A DNA stretch of 64,000 nucleotides. Origin: Candidatus Symbiopectobacterium sp. NZEC151. GTDB taxonomy: Bacteria > Pseudomonadota > Gammaproteobacteria > Enterobacterales > Enterobacteriaceae. A model generated the notes under the pieces. It saw only the letters and a list, made by a program, of their open reading frames with translations. It searched no databases and was not told where the DNA came from. This document shows, piece after piece, positions 36,511 through 45,396 of the stretch. The stretch lies in the NCBI RefSeq assembly GCF_025962655.1, contig NZ_JAGFPE010000009.1, positions 124,001-188,000 of the forward strand, given 5' to 3'. How positions within the stretch are numbered: the stretch's first letter is position 1; every line of letters begins with the position of its first letter. Both the position numbers and the translations under genes were made by a program.

Positions 36511-37668
36511 ATGAGTGCCGCACTTTTTCCCGAAAGCAAACTGCCCGCATTGGGCACCACCATTTTTACCCAAATGAGCGCGCTGGCGCAGCAGCATCAG
36601 GCGATCAACCTGTCGCAGGGGTTCCCGGATTTCAGCGGGCCAGATTACCTGCAACAGCGTCTGGCCTATCACGTTGCCCAAGGGGCCAACCAATATGCCC
36701 CGATGACGGGAGCAGCACCGCTGCGCAGCGCGATCGCCGAAAAAACCGCGGCACAGTATGGCTGGCAGCCCGATGCCGACAAGGACATCACGGTCACCGC
36801 GGGAGCCACCGAAGCGCTGTTTGCCGCTATCGCCGCGCTGGTGCGCCCCGGTGATGAAGTTATCTGTTTCGATCCCAGCTATGACAGCTATGCACCGGCC
36901 ATCGAGCTGGCGGGCGGCGTGGTGAAACGCGTTGCGTTACAGCCGCCGCTGTTTAACGTGGACTGGGCGGCGTTTCGCGCGCTGTTAAGCGCCCGTACTC
37001 GTCTGGTGATCCTCAACACGCCGCACAATCCGTCTGCCACCGTGTGGCGTCAGAGCGATTTCGAGCAGTTGTGGCAGGCGATTGCCAGCCGCGAAATCTA
37101 CGTGCTGAGCGATGAAGTCTATGAACACATCTGCTTTGCACCGGAAGGACACGCCAGCGTTCTGCGCCACAGCGAGCTGCGCCAACGCGCTATCGCGGTC
37201 TCTTCCTTCGGCAAGACCTACCACATGACCGGTTGGAAAGTGGGTTATTGCATTGCGCCTGAGGCCATCAGTGCAGAAATCCGCAAGGTACACCAGTACC
37301 TCACGTTCTCAGTCAATACACCGGCGCAATTAGCCCTTGCCGATATGTTGCGCCATGCGCCAGAGCACTGGCAGGAGCTGCCGGAGTTCTATCGGTCACG
37401 CCGTGATTTTCTGGTTAATGCGCTCTCAACCAGCCGTTTTGAGGTGCTGCCTTGTGAAGGAACCTACTTCCTGCTGGCGGATTACAGTGCCATTTCCGAT
37501 CTTGATGATGTCACCTTCTGCCGCTGGCTGACGGAACACGCGGGCGTGGCGGCGATCCCGCTCTCGGTTTTCTGCGCCGATCCCTTCCCGCACAAATTGA
37601 TTCGGCTATGCTTTGCTAAACAGGAATCTACCTTGCAAGCGGCGGCGGAGCGCTTATGTCGACTTTAA
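36511..37668 (+). CDS. mtnE: Methionine aminotransferase (MtnE/YbdL)
   Basis: PLP enzyme that transaminates the keto-acid of methionine in the last salvage step, usually with glutamine as donor. The start at 36511 (MSAALFPESKLPALGTTIFT) gives 385 aa, as in E. coli YbdL. Blocks: LSQGFPDFSGPDYLQQR, NTPHNPSATVW, and SSFGKTYHMTGWKVGYC with the PLP lysine. Overlaps yafV by 13 bp. Encoded divergently from mtnB, with the toxin-antitoxin pair in between. Confidence 0.95.
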   Translation: MSAALFPESKLPALGTTIFTQMSALAQQHQAINLSQGFPDFSGPDYLQQRLAYHVAQGANQYAPMTGAAPLRSAIAEKTAAQYGWQPDADKDITVTAGATEALFAAIAALVRPGDEVICFDPSYDSYAPAIELAGGVVKRVALQPPLFNVDWAAFRALLSARTRLVILNTPHNPSATVWRQSDFEQLWQAIASREIYVLSDEVYEHICFAPEGHASVLRHSELRQRAIAVSSFGKTYHMTGWKVGYCIAPEAISAEIRKVHQYLTFSVNTPAQLALADMLRHAPEHWQELPEFYRSRRDFLVNALSTSRFEVLPCEGTYFLLADYSAISDLDDVTFCRWLTEHAGVAAIPLSVFCADPFPHKLIRLCFAKQESTLQAAAERLCRL

Positions 37669-38423
37669 CTATCACGCTACTACAGCAGCCTCTGGTATGG
37701 CTCGATGGGCCAGCCAACCTGAGCCATTTCGATGCCGAACTGGAAACGGTACGCGGCAGCGACCTTATCGTGCTGCCAGAAATGTTTACCACGGGGTTCG
37801 CCATGAATGCGGCGAACAAGGGGCTGTCACAAGCGGTGGTGGAAACCTGGCTGCAAGAGTGGGCCAAAGAGACCAATGCGCTCATCGGCGGCAGCATTGC
37901 GGTTGCCACGCCAAAAGGCGCAGTAAACCGCTTTGTGCTGGTTTCACCGCTGGGCGATGTGTACCACTATGACAAACGCCATCTGTTTCGCATGGCTAAT
38001 GAGCACCACCATTTTGAAGCCGGACATCAACGCCTGATTATCGAATGGCGTGGCTGGCGGATATTGCCACAGATTTGCTACGATCTGCGTTTCCCGGTGT
38101 GGTCGCGCAACCGTCAGGATTACGATTTGGCGCTGTACGTGGCGAACTGGCCCGCCCCGCGCGCGCACCATTGGCGCACGCTGCTCGCGGCGCGCGCGAT
38201 TGAAAATCAGGCCTATGTGGCAGGATGCAACCGTGTCGGCGCTGATGGCAACGATCACAGTTATCAGGGTGACAGTCAGATAATCAACCCGCTGGGTGAA
38301 ATCGTCGCGCGAGCGCCGGAGAACCAGCCCGCGCACATCAGCACAGAGCTGTCGCTGGAAGCCCTGCAAAGCTACCGTGAAGCGTTTCCGGCATGGCGTG
38401 ATGCGGACAGGTTCACACTGTAG
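37656..38423 (+). CDS. yafV: Omega-amidase YafV (nitrilase superfamily)
   Basis: 255-aa C-N hydrolase that removes the amide of alpha-ketoglutaramate, the product of glutamine transamination. The catalytic triad is visible: Glu in IVLPEMFTTGFAMN, Lys in YDKRHLFRMANEHHHF and Cys in ILPQICYDLRFPVWSRN. The start lies inside mtnE, so the two are made together, which supports a shared job in methionine salvage. A short hairpin GACGGC-GCAG-GCCGTC at 38429-38444 follows. Confidence 0.94.
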   Translation: MSTLTITLLQQPLVWLDGPANLSHFDAELETVRGSDLIVLPEMFTTGFAMNAANKGLSQAVVETWLQEWAKETNALIGGSIAVATPKGAVNRFVLVSPLGDVYHYDKRHLFRMANEHHHFEAGHQRLIIEWRGWRILPQICYDLRFPVWSRNRQDYDLALYVANWPAPRAHHWRTLLAARAIENQAYVAGCNRVGADGNDHSYQGDSQIINPLGEIVARAPENQPAHISTELSLEALQSYREAFPAWRDADRFTL

Positions 38424-38470
38424 TGTGAGACGGCGCAGGCCGTCATGCTGTTTAGGTGATGGCATCAGAT

Positions 38471-38764
38471 TTATGCCATGTCCGCGTTAGGTTTCGTGCG
38501 CGAAAGCGTCATTATATCTCTGCCACTCGCGTGGCACGCGCCCGACACGGGGTGTGCAGTCGCCCCCACCCCGTGACCCCGGGCTTTTTGCGGAATGCCG
38601 CCGCTACGCGGTCCCTTCGGAAACGGTAGCCGCCGGACGGACCGCGCTCGACGCGTTCCCGACGCGGCGAGCGCTTTCGCAGCATCCATGCTGCTCATCC
38701 TGGCGTCTCCCCTTTCCTCAGCAGCATTCGACGCGGGCAAACACCAAAAATCACCACCAAACAA
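38471..38764. repeat. GC-rich element, probable dispersed repeat
   Basis: In the 382-bp gap between yafV and hpxK lies a GC-rich block. A 97-codon open frame on the minus strand reads through it (with SVRRLPFPKGPRSGGIPQKA), but the product is Arg/Gly/Ala-rich with no fold signs and no good ribosome binding site. Phrases of this kind recur in small hypothetical proteins called from repeated intergenic elements in related genomes, from memory. I treat it as a repeat, not a gene. Confidence 0.45.
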
Positions 38765-38805
38765 AACTGAACAAAAGAGCCTTGCCGATATAACGGAAAA
38801 AGCCG

Positions 38806-40065
38806 CTATTTTTCACCAAAACTGAGCACCACCGCCAACCACGCTCGCAGCGCCTGCACCACATCCGCCGTAGTGATCGACTCATCCGGGTGGTGGCTGA
38901 TTCCTCCTTTGCAGCGCACAAACAACATACCGACCGGCCAGCGCTCTGCTATCGCAATCGCATCGTGTCCGGCACCGCTCGGCAAAGCAAGCGCATGCCC
39001 TTGCACCTGAGTGACCGCCTCACACAGCAACCGCTGTAACCCGTCATCACAGCGCGTCGGGGCAATGCGGTAATATTCTTCAGCCCCAAAGTGGCAGCCG
39101 CGCGCCTGCGCCACCTGCTCACCGTGAGACAATAAGTTCGCCAGCAACGCGGCCAGTGCAGTCTCCTCCGGCCCGCGCACGTCCAACGTTAAACGCACCT
39201 CGCCCGGTATCACATTCGCCGCCCCCGGCGCACATTGCAACGTGCCGATGGTTGCCACCAAACCGGATGCCTGCTCTCGCGTCAGTTGCTCCACCACAAC
39301 CATCCACTGTGCCGCTGCTGCCAGTGCATCCTGACGCTGCGTCATCGGCACAGTCCCTGCGTGGCCCGCCGTTCCCTGAAAAACACAGTTTAACCGGCGC
39401 GCACCGTTGATCGCCGTCACCACGCCCAAGGCGGCGTCATCGTGTTCCAGGCAAGGGCCTTGCTCAATGTGCATTTCCAGATAGGCGGCAATGCTTTGTG
39501 GCGCACGCGCCGCACGCCCGATCGCTTCCGGGCTTAATCCCGCCTGCGACAACGCTTGTGACACGCTCACACCTTGCGCATCCTGACAGGATAACCAGCT
39601 TTCAGGCCAGGTGCCGGTCAGTCCTCGGCTACCCAGCAGCGTAATACCAAACCGCGTACCCTCTTCGTCACCAAATCCGACAATTTCCAGCGCCACCGGT
39701 AGGCGAATCTGCTGCTGATGCAGAAAGCGCACCACTTCAATGGATGCCAAAACGCCTAGCATGCCATCATAGCGCCCGGCATTACGTACCGTATCGAGGT
39801 GCGAGCCTAACAAGACCGCAGGCGCGTCCGGCATCTGGCCTTCATAGCGACCGCAGATATTGCCGACCGCATCCTGCCACACCTGCATTCCCGCTTCGCG
39901 CATCCATTCACCCACGCAGGTATTGGCGCGCAAATGCTGCGGCGACAGATAAACCCGCGTCAGCTGATCGGCATCTTCACTGATCTCTGCCAGCGCATCG
40001 CAGCGCCACATGACCCGCTCAGCGGCAGAGTGTGCCGTAAAGCGGGAAAACCACGGCGAACTCAT
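38806..40065 (-). CDS. hpxK: Allantoate amidohydrolase (M20 family)
   Basis: 419-aa binuclear metal amidase that hydrolyses allantoate to ureidoglycine, ammonia and CO2. Family motifs: LLGSHLDTVRNAGRYDGMLG (metal ligands His and Asp), GFGDEEGTRFGITLLGSRGL, YLEMHIEQGPCLE, and LPSGAGHDAIAIAE. It could be an N-carbamoyl amino acid hydrolase by sequence alone, but the adjacent ureidoglycine aminotransferase favours allantoate, as in the Klebsiella hpx cluster. Overlaps hpxJ by 4 bp; last gene of the transporter operon. Confidence 0.85.
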   Translation of the reverse strand: MSSPWFSRFTAHSAAERVMWRCDALAEISEDADQLTRVYLSPQHLRANTCVGEWMREAGMQVWQDAVGNICGRYEGQMPDAPAVLLGSHLDTVRNAGRYDGMLGVLASIEVVRFLHQQQIRLPVALEIVGFGDEEGTRFGITLLGSRGLTGTWPESWLSCQDAQGVSVSQALSQAGLSPEAIGRAARAPQSIAAYLEMHIEQGPCLEHDDAALGVVTAINGARRLNCVFQGTAGHAGTVPMTQRQDALAAAAQWMVVVEQLTREQASGLVATIGTLQCAPGAANVIPGEVRLTLDVRGPEETALAALLANLLSHGEQVAQARGCHFGAEEYYRIAPTRCDDGLQRLLCEAVTQVQGHALALPSGAGHDAIAIAERWPVGMLFVRCKGGISHHPDESITTADVVQALRAWLAVVLSFGEK

Positions 40066-41312
40066 TGCGCAACTCCAGCGCTGGCGTCATAGCGGTCCCA
40101 TGCCGCCTGCAATGCCGCGCCCTGCACCGTGCGGAAACCATGGCGGTTGAGCACCGCTTCCAGCGCACTCAGGGTTTGCATCACACAATCTTTGCGGGCG
40201 TTGTACCCCATGGTACCGATGCGCCAGATTTTCCCCTGTAGCGGACCAAATGAGGTGCCGATTTCAATGGCAAAATCGTTCAGCAAGCACTGGCGGATCT
40301 GCTCACCCTGTATGCCCTCAGGGATAACCACACCGGTCACGTTATTCATTTTGTGTTGCTTGTCACCGTAAATGCGCAATCCCATCCCTTCCAGACCGGC
40401 GACCAGCGCCTCACCGTGCAGTGCATGGCGCGCAATGCCCTTGTCCAGCCCCTCTTCAAGCATCACTCGGGCACACTCCCGTGCGGCAAATAACATGCTG
40501 GTGGCTTCGGTATGGTGGTTCAGGCGCTCGGGCCCCCAATAGTCCATCACCATGCCGAGATCGAAATAGTTGGAGTAGATCATCTCCTCTTCACCGTCAC
40601 GATGTTCGGCGGTGCGAATCCCCTGCTCCACGCAGCGACGACGGCGTATGGCCGCTTCCATCTTCGGGCTGAGGGTAATCGGCGCGCTGCCTGAAGGGCC
40701 GCCCAGACACTTCTGCAAACCGGCAGATACGGCATCCAATCCCCAAGCGTCCGTCTCCAGCACATTGCCACCGAACGAAGCGGTCGCATCGGTATAAAAC
40801 AGCACATCATGGCGACGGCAGATATCCCCGAGTTCGGCCAGCGGCTGCAACATGGTGGTGGAGGTATCGCCTTGCACCGTCAATAGGGCACGCGGGCGTA
40901 ACCGTTGGATGGCATATTCAATCTTATCCGCGGTAAAGACTTCCCCCCAAGGCACTTCGATGGTGTGAACGTCTGCGCGGCAGCGGCGGGCAATTTCGCA
41001 TAACAGATGCCCGAAACGCCCAAACACCGGCACCAGAACCCGATCGCCAGGGCGGATCGCCGAGAGCAGAATGGCCTCGATCCCCGCGCGCGAGGTGCCA
41101 TCCACCAGCATGGTCCAGCGATTTTCCGTACGGAACAGTTGACGATAAAGTGCCATGGTTTGGTTCATGTATTCCGTCATGGCCGGATCGTATTGACCAA
41201 TCAACTGACATGCCATGGCGCGCAGGACACGGGGATCCGCATTGATCGGACCGGGTCCCATCAGTAAACGGTGAGGTGGATTGATCTGCGCGTATAATTG
41301 GTTATTCATCAT
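40062..41312 (-). CDS. hpxJ: (S)-ureidoglycine-glyoxylate aminotransferase
   Basis: Class V PLP aminotransferase, 416 aa. LLMGPGPINADPRVLRAM, VDGTSRAGIEAIL, DATASFGGNVLETDAWGLD and the PLP lysine in AGLQKCLGGPSGSAP agree with PucG/HpxJ enzymes. It moves the amino group of ureidoglycine to glyoxylate, giving glycine. Starts at the ATG at 41312, after GGAG; a further ATG follows directly. Lies between the ABC transporter ATPase gene and hpxK in one operon. Serine-pyruvate type activity is the main alternative. Confidence 0.87.
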   Translation of the reverse strand: MMNNQLYAQINPPHRLLMGPGPINADPRVLRAMACQLIGQYDPAMTEYMNQTMALYRQLFRTENRWTMLVDGTSRAGIEAILLSAIRPGDRVLVPVFGRFGHLLCEIARRCRADVHTIEVPWGEVFTADKIEYAIQRLRPRALLTVQGDTSTTMLQPLAELGDICRRHDVLFYTDATASFGGNVLETDAWGLDAVSAGLQKCLGGPSGSAPITLSPKMEAAIRRRRCVEQGIRTAEHRDGEEEMIYSNYFDLGMVMDYWGPERLNHHTEATSMLFAARECARVMLEEGLDKGIARHALHGEALVAGLEGMGLRIYGDKQHKMNNVTGVVIPEGIQGEQIRQCLLNDFAIEIGTSFGPLQGKIWRIGTMGYNARKDCVMQTLSALEAVLNRHGFRTVQGAALQAAWDRYDASAGVAQ

Positions 41313-41358
41313 GCACAACTCCAAAAAAAGCAGGAATGTTCGCTGCCAGCGACGGGGC

Positions 41359-42102
41359 TCAGGCCTCCGTCAAACCGCGCACCGACGCAATAAACTGTTT
41401 GAGCTCGGGAGTCTGTGGGTTAGCGAACAGCGCGCGGCTCTCGCCTTGTTCCCACACGGTGCCTTCGTGCATAAACACCACCCGATCGCCCACTTCCCGG
41501 GCAAAATTCATTTCGTGTGTGACCAAAATCAGCGTCATGCCTTCTGCCGCCAGTTGCTCCAGCACTTTCAGCACCTCCCCCACCAGTTCAGGATCGAGCG
41601 CAGAGGTGATTTCATCGCACAGCAGCACTTTCGGGTTCATCGCCAGCGCACGGGCAATCGCCACCCGTTGCTGCTGACCGCCAGACAGGTTGGCCGGTGA
41701 GTAGTGCAGGCGTTCACTCAACCCGACTTTCGCCAGCATCTGCTCACCCAGGGCACGGCACTCTGCTTCGCTTTTTTTCAGTACCAAACGGGGTGCCAGC
41801 ATCACGTTTTCCAGCGCGCTCATGTGCGGGAACAGGTTAAAGTTCTGAAACACCATGCCCACTGAACGACTGATTTCACGCGCCTGCGAATCGCGGTTGG
41901 TCACGGTTACGCCACCGAGCTTGATACTTCCTTCCTGATAGCCTTCCAGCCCGTTAACACAGCGTAACAACGTGCTTTTTCCCGAGCCGCTGCGCCCGAT
42001 AATGGAAACGACCTCGCCCATGTCGATATCCAGATCGACGCCTTTCAGGACGTGATTCTGGCCGTAGTATTTCTGCACCTGATTAATGGTGATGAGCGGC
42101 AT
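41359..42102 (-). CDS. ABC transporter ATP-binding protein, polar amino acid type
   Basis: 247-aa ATPase. Walker A is GRSGSGKST, the signature LSGGQQQRVAIARAL, Walker B VLLCDEITSALD, and the switch His is in LVTHEMNFARE. It follows two permease genes and overlaps the upstream one by 20 bp, so it powers that transporter. By context the cargo is allantoate, ureidoglycolate or a related purine breakdown product, which is inference. Confidence 0.93.
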   Translation of the reverse strand: MPLITINQVQKYYGQNHVLKGVDLDIDMGEVVSIIGRSGSGKSTLLRCVNGLEGYQEGSIKLGGVTVTNRDSQAREISRSVGMVFQNFNLFPHMSALENVMLAPRLVLKKSEAECRALGEQMLAKVGLSERLHYSPANLSGGQQQRVAIARALAMNPKVLLCDEITSALDPELVGEVLKVLEQLAAEGMTLILVTHEMNFAREVGDRVVFMHEGTVWEQGESRALFANPQTPELKQFIASVRGLTEA

Positions 42103-42739
42103 TGAATTTCTTCTCCAGATAGCGGCTGTAGTAGGACAGCGGATAACACATCAGGAAGTAGCCCAGTGCGACCAGGCCAAAGACCTTGAAAGGTTGATAA
42201 GTGACGTTGTTCAGCATGGTGCCGGCCTTGGTCAGTTCGATAAAACCGATGATCGATGCCAGCGCTGTCCCTTTAATCACCTGCACCGAAAAACCCACCG
42301 TGGGCGCGATGGCAATACGCATGGCCTGCGGCGCGACCACCCGACACAACGTTTGACCAAAACTCAGCCCTAAACAGCGTGACGCCTCCCACTGCCCTTT
42401 TGGCAATGCCACGATGCTGCCGTGCCAGATATCCACCAGAAATGCGCTGGTAAACAACGTCATCGCCAGTGCGGCGGCGGTCCAGGGACTGACATCGATA
42501 CCAAACAGGCCAAGGCCGAAAAAGGCCAGAAACAGTTGCATCAGCAGCGGCGTGCCCTGAAACACACCGGCATAGAAATGCGTAAAACGCACCGCCCAGC
42601 GGCGCTGGCTTAGCCGCACCAACAGCAACGGTAATGTCACCAATGCGCCGCCGAAAAAGGCCGTCAGCGAGAGCAACAGTGTCCAACGTGCCGCCAGCAG
42701 CAGGTTGCGCACGATATCCCAATCGGTAAAGTTGATCAT
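42083..42739 (-). CDS. ABC transporter permease, polar amino acid type
   Basis: 218-aa inner membrane protein with about five hydrophobic segments. The EAA loop that contacts the ATPase is visible in WEASRCLGLSFGQTLCRVVAPQ. It overlaps its partner permease by 4 bp and the ATPase gene by 20 bp. Two related permeases plus a binding protein and one ATPase make a complete HisQMP-like importer. Confidence 0.92.
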   Translation of the reverse strand: MINFTDWDIVRNLLLAARWTLLLSLTAFFGGALVTLPLLLVRLSQRRWAVRFTHFYAGVFQGTPLLMQLFLAFFGLGLFGIDVSPWTAAALAMTLFTSAFLVDIWHGSIVALPKGQWEASRCLGLSFGQTLCRVVAPQAMRIAIAPTVGFSVQVIKGTALASIIGFIELTKAGTMLNNVTYQPFKVFGLVALGYFLMCYPLSYYSRYLEKKFNAAHHH

Positions 42740-43404
42740 CCGTGGGTTCTCCCGAGTAAACGGCGGCCCGCCATCATCAGCAGTTGTCGCATCAACAACG
42801 ACAGCGCCAGATAAAACAGCGTGGTGACCAGATACACCTCAAAGCTGAGAAAGGTGCGTGACTGAATCAGGTTGGCGGCAAAGGTCAGCTCTTCATAAGA
42901 GACCTGTGACACCACGGATGAGCCGAGCATCACGATAATGCACTGGCTGACCAGCGCCGGGTAAATACGCTGCATGGCCGGTGGCAGGATAACGCGCACG
43001 AAGGTTTGCATGCGTGTCAGCCCCAGCACGCGCGCGGCTTCCCATTGTCCTTTCGGCGTAACCTGAATGCCCGCGCGGATAATTTCCGTGCTGTAGGCTC
43101 CCAGGTTAATCAACATCGCCAGCAGCGCAGCTTCACCCGCCGTCAGTTTCCAGCCGAGCGTTGGCAGGCCAAAAACAATGAAAAACAGCTGCACAACAAA
43201 CGGTGTATTGCGGATCAGCTCGACATATAGCCCCCACAGGCGGCTTGGCAGCGAGGGGCGGCCACTGCGTAATGCCGCGCCACAGATGCCGATGGCAATG
43301 CCGCCAAGGGTCGCCATGGCCGTCAACTGGACCGTCACCCACAGCCCCGCGAGCAATTCGGGCCAGTAAGGCCACAGCGCGGCAAAATTCAGTTGATAGG
43401 TCAT
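42736..43404 (-). CDS. ABC transporter permease, polar amino acid type
   Basis: 222-aa inner membrane protein with about five hydrophobic segments (LWVTVQLTAMATLGGIAIGI near the N-terminus). EAA loop: WEAARVLGLTRMQTFVRVILP. Forms a heterodimer with the next permease. It is the second gene of the operon, 24 bp after the binding protein gene. Confidence 0.92.
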   Translation of the reverse strand: MTYQLNFAALWPYWPELLAGLWVTVQLTAMATLGGIAIGICGAALRSGRPSLPSRLWGLYVELIRNTPFVVQLFFIVFGLPTLGWKLTAGEAALLAMLINLGAYSTEIIRAGIQVTPKGQWEAARVLGLTRMQTFVRVILPPAMQRIYPALVSQCIIVMLGSSVVSQVSYEELTFAANLIQSRTFLSFEVYLVTTLFYLALSLLMRQLLMMAGRRLLGRTHG

Positions 43405-43428
43405 GGCATCTCTCCCTTAGGCACCCGG

Positions 43429-44223
43429 TTATTCAGCCAACAGGCTGGCGGGCAGCGGCGCTTTCAGCCATTTTTCAGAGAGCGAATTCAGGGTGTTATC
43501 CGCCAGCGCCTGGGCAATCAGCGTATCCACTTTGGCTTGCAGCGCCGCTTCCCCTTTCTTGATGCCGATGTAGCACGGTGAGTCTTTCAGCATAAATTTG
43601 GCAACCGGTGCCTTGGCGGGGTTTTGCGCTGCAATGGCGGCCACCACCAGGTTACCGGTAGCGATATACTCCACCTGCCCGGACAGATAAGCCGACAACG
43701 TGGTGTTGTTATCCTCATAGCGCTTTATCTGCGCGGCTTTCGGTGCGATTTCACTCAGCACCATGTCTTCTACGGCACCACGCGTTACGCCCACGCTTTT
43801 GTCTGCAAGTTGCTGCGCATCGCTCGCCGTACCGGCCTGCGGGCCAAACACGCCGAGAAAGAACGGCGCATAGGCTCGGCTGAAATCGATCACCTTTTCG
43901 CGCTCGGCGTTTTTACCCAGACTGGAGATCACCAGATCCACTTTATTGGTTTGCAGATAGGGCACACGGTTGGCGCTGGTCACCGGCACCAGTTGCAACT
44001 TTAGTTTCATCTCTTGCGCCAGATAGCGGGCGACATCGATGTCATAGCCTTGCGGTTGCAGGTCAGTGCCAACCGAGCCAAACGGCGGGAAATCTTGCGG
44101 TACTGCCACGCGTAACACGCCACGCTGTTCAATGTCCTGAAGCTGATCGGCAACCGCGTTGCCCACTTGTGTCACTAACAGCAATGCGCCAGCCAGCGCG
44201 ATAAGGTGTTTTTTGATGCCCAT
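43429..44223 (-). CDS. Periplasmic substrate-binding protein of the hpx transporter
   Basis: 264-aa family 3 binding protein. Signal peptide MGIKKHLIALAGALLLVTQV, cleaved near NAVADQ. Typical blocks: GVLRVAVPQDFPPFGSVGTD, GYDIDVARYLAQEMKLKLQL, NKVDLVISSLGKNAEREKVI and FSRAYAPFFLG. The ligand-binding Arg/Asp pattern differs from pure amino acid binders, but no ligand can be read off. First gene of the operon, behind a sigma-54 promoter. Confidence 0.92.
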   Translation of the reverse strand: MGIKKHLIALAGALLLVTQVGNAVADQLQDIEQRGVLRVAVPQDFPPFGSVGTDLQPQGYDIDVARYLAQEMKLKLQLVPVTSANRVPYLQTNKVDLVISSLGKNAEREKVIDFSRAYAPFFLGVFGPQAGTASDAQQLADKSVGVTRGAVEDMVLSEIAPKAAQIKRYEDNNTTLSAYLSGQVEYIATGNLVVAAIAAQNPAKAPVAKFMLKDSPCYIGIKKGEAALQAKVDTLIAQALADNTLNSLSEKWLKAPLPASLLAE

Positions 44224-44279
44224 TGCGTATCTCCTGGTTGAAAATCAGATGAAACCAAAAGTTCTTGATAAGCGATAAG

Positions 44280-44295
44280 TGAAACTATCGTTTCA
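44280..44295. promoter_or_regulatory. Palindrome shared by both hpx promoters, copy 1
   Basis: TGAAACTATCGTTTCA is a palindrome with a TATC centre. It covers the start point predicted from the sigma-54 promoter of the binding protein gene. The second copy at 45308 differs in three positions and keeps the dyad. Probable operator of the RpiR regulator encoded between them. Confidence 0.7.
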
Positions 44296-44302
44296 TTGAG
44301 TA

Positions 44303-44318
44303 AGCAAAGGGCGTGCCA
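44303..44318 (-). promoter_or_regulatory. Sigma-54 promoter of the hpx transporter operon
   Basis: On the minus strand TGGCACGCCCTTTGCT is a full match to the -24/-12 consensus, GG and GC 10 bp apart. The binding protein ATG follows about 80 bp downstream. Confidence 0.88.
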
Positions 44319-44403
44319 GTCTTATAGAGAGCGACAATCAGGCACAGCAAGGGGAGAATTGAGCTAACCGAGAGTGATACGCGCAAAAATGCAGCGCAGC
44401 AAC

Positions 44404-44420
44404 GGCACCAAAAAAGTGCA
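44404..44420 (-). promoter_or_regulatory. NtrC-like enhancer
   Basis: On the minus strand TGCACTTTTTTGGTGCC matches the NtrC dyad TGCACC-N5-GGTGCA at 10 of 12 positions. It lies about 110-130 bp before the start point of the sigma-54 promoter, the normal enhancer distance. Confidence 0.7.
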
Positions 44421-44442
44421 AGAGCACCATTTTAGCGCTCGC

Positions 44443-45282
44443 TTAGCGCTGCTCTAATTCGTCCAGATGGGTATAAAGATCGGCTATCTGATGGATACGC
44501 TGACGCCCTTGCTGCAACATTTCATGCAGTAACGCATTGCTGAGCAAGCCTGCCAGACTCATGGCGGCACTGTAGCTATCAAAGGCGGAAACGCTGTCCA
44601 ACGGCAGACACAGTGACCAGGTGGCAAACGGAAATAGCCCGTTAGCCTGCGGTTCACTGATCAGCACAATCGGCACCTGACGCGCCTGCAACTGTGCCAG
44701 TAACGGCTGGATGACTCGCGGGCGGCGGCGAAACGCCACAATCACGGCGACATCCTGCGCGTCCAGATCGGCAATCTCTTCCGACAGCGTCTGCCCCGGC
44801 TGGGCCAACAGCGACACCTGCGCACGCACCTGCATCAATTGTTGGCGCAGATGTAGCGCCACCGGATAGCTATTGCGCAGACCGATAACCGCGACCTGTC
44901 TGGCCCGTAGCAACGCATCAATAATGGCACCAAACTGCGCCGGATCGATACGGTTGATCCACTGCGCCAGATTCGCCATTTCCTGTTTATAGTGGCGCGC
45001 CAGCAACGTATTGCCCTGAACCGCATCACGGCTCTCGGCCAGCGGCATCCCGCTTTGGCGCAGGGTTCTTAATTCTTCACGCACCTCACGGTAACTGGCA
45101 TAACCCAGCCGCTTGAACAAGCGACTGACCGTCGCTTTCGATACGCCGCTAAGCTGCGCCAGTTCGGCGCTGTTATAGCCAATCACATCGTCGAAATGGG
45201 TAAAGATAAAATCGGCAATGCGCTGTTCCTGTCCAGAGAGTGTGCTGTAACGGCTGCGTAGCCGCTCATCAATTTGTGTCAT
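44443..45282 (-). CDS. RpiR-family regulator of the hpx cluster
   Basis: 279-aa regulator. The N-terminal HTH_6 domain shows YSTLSGQEQRIADFIFTH and LAQLSGVSKATVSRLFKRLG. The C-terminal SIS domain (about 115-245) has RQVAVIGLRNSYPVALHLRQ and VAVIVAFRRRPRVIQPLLAQ, and would bind a pathway metabolite. It lies between the transporter operon (downstream, same strand) and hpxX (divergent). An RpiR gene, which I recall as hpxU, sits at this place in Klebsiella. The shared palindromes at both promoters are its likely targets. Confidence 0.9.
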   Translation of the reverse strand: MTQIDERLRSRYSTLSGQEQRIADFIFTHFDDVIGYNSAELAQLSGVSKATVSRLFKRLGYASYREVREELRTLRQSGMPLAESRDAVQGNTLLARHYKQEMANLAQWINRIDPAQFGAIIDALLRARQVAVIGLRNSYPVALHLRQQLMQVRAQVSLLAQPGQTLSEEIADLDAQDVAVIVAFRRRPRVIQPLLAQLQARQVPIVLISEPQANGLFPFATWSLCLPLDSVSAFDSYSAAMSLAGLLSNALLHEMLQQGRQRIHQIADLYTHLDELEQR

Positions 45283-45307
45283 GGCGATTCCGTTATCTCT
45301 GTGTCAT

Positions 45308-45323
45308 TGCAACTTTCGTTGCA
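45308..45323. promoter_or_regulatory. Palindrome shared by both hpx promoters, copy 2
   Basis: TGCAACTTTCGTTGCA, same layout as the copy at 44280 (TGNAAC-TNTC-GTTNCA). It lies between the regulator gene and the hpxX promoter, 26 bp before the regulator ATG, so it may also give autoregulation. Confidence 0.68.
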
Positions 45324-45396
45324 ACCACCCTAACACAAGCCCATCACTGACATACAATAGGAAAAAACGTCTGCCCTCTTGGTTTCGCCACCATTC

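Noticed and set aside
38554..38825. Plus-strand frames in the GC-rich block between yafV and hpxK
   Set aside because: Pro/Arg-rich products without start signals; the frames reflect base composition.
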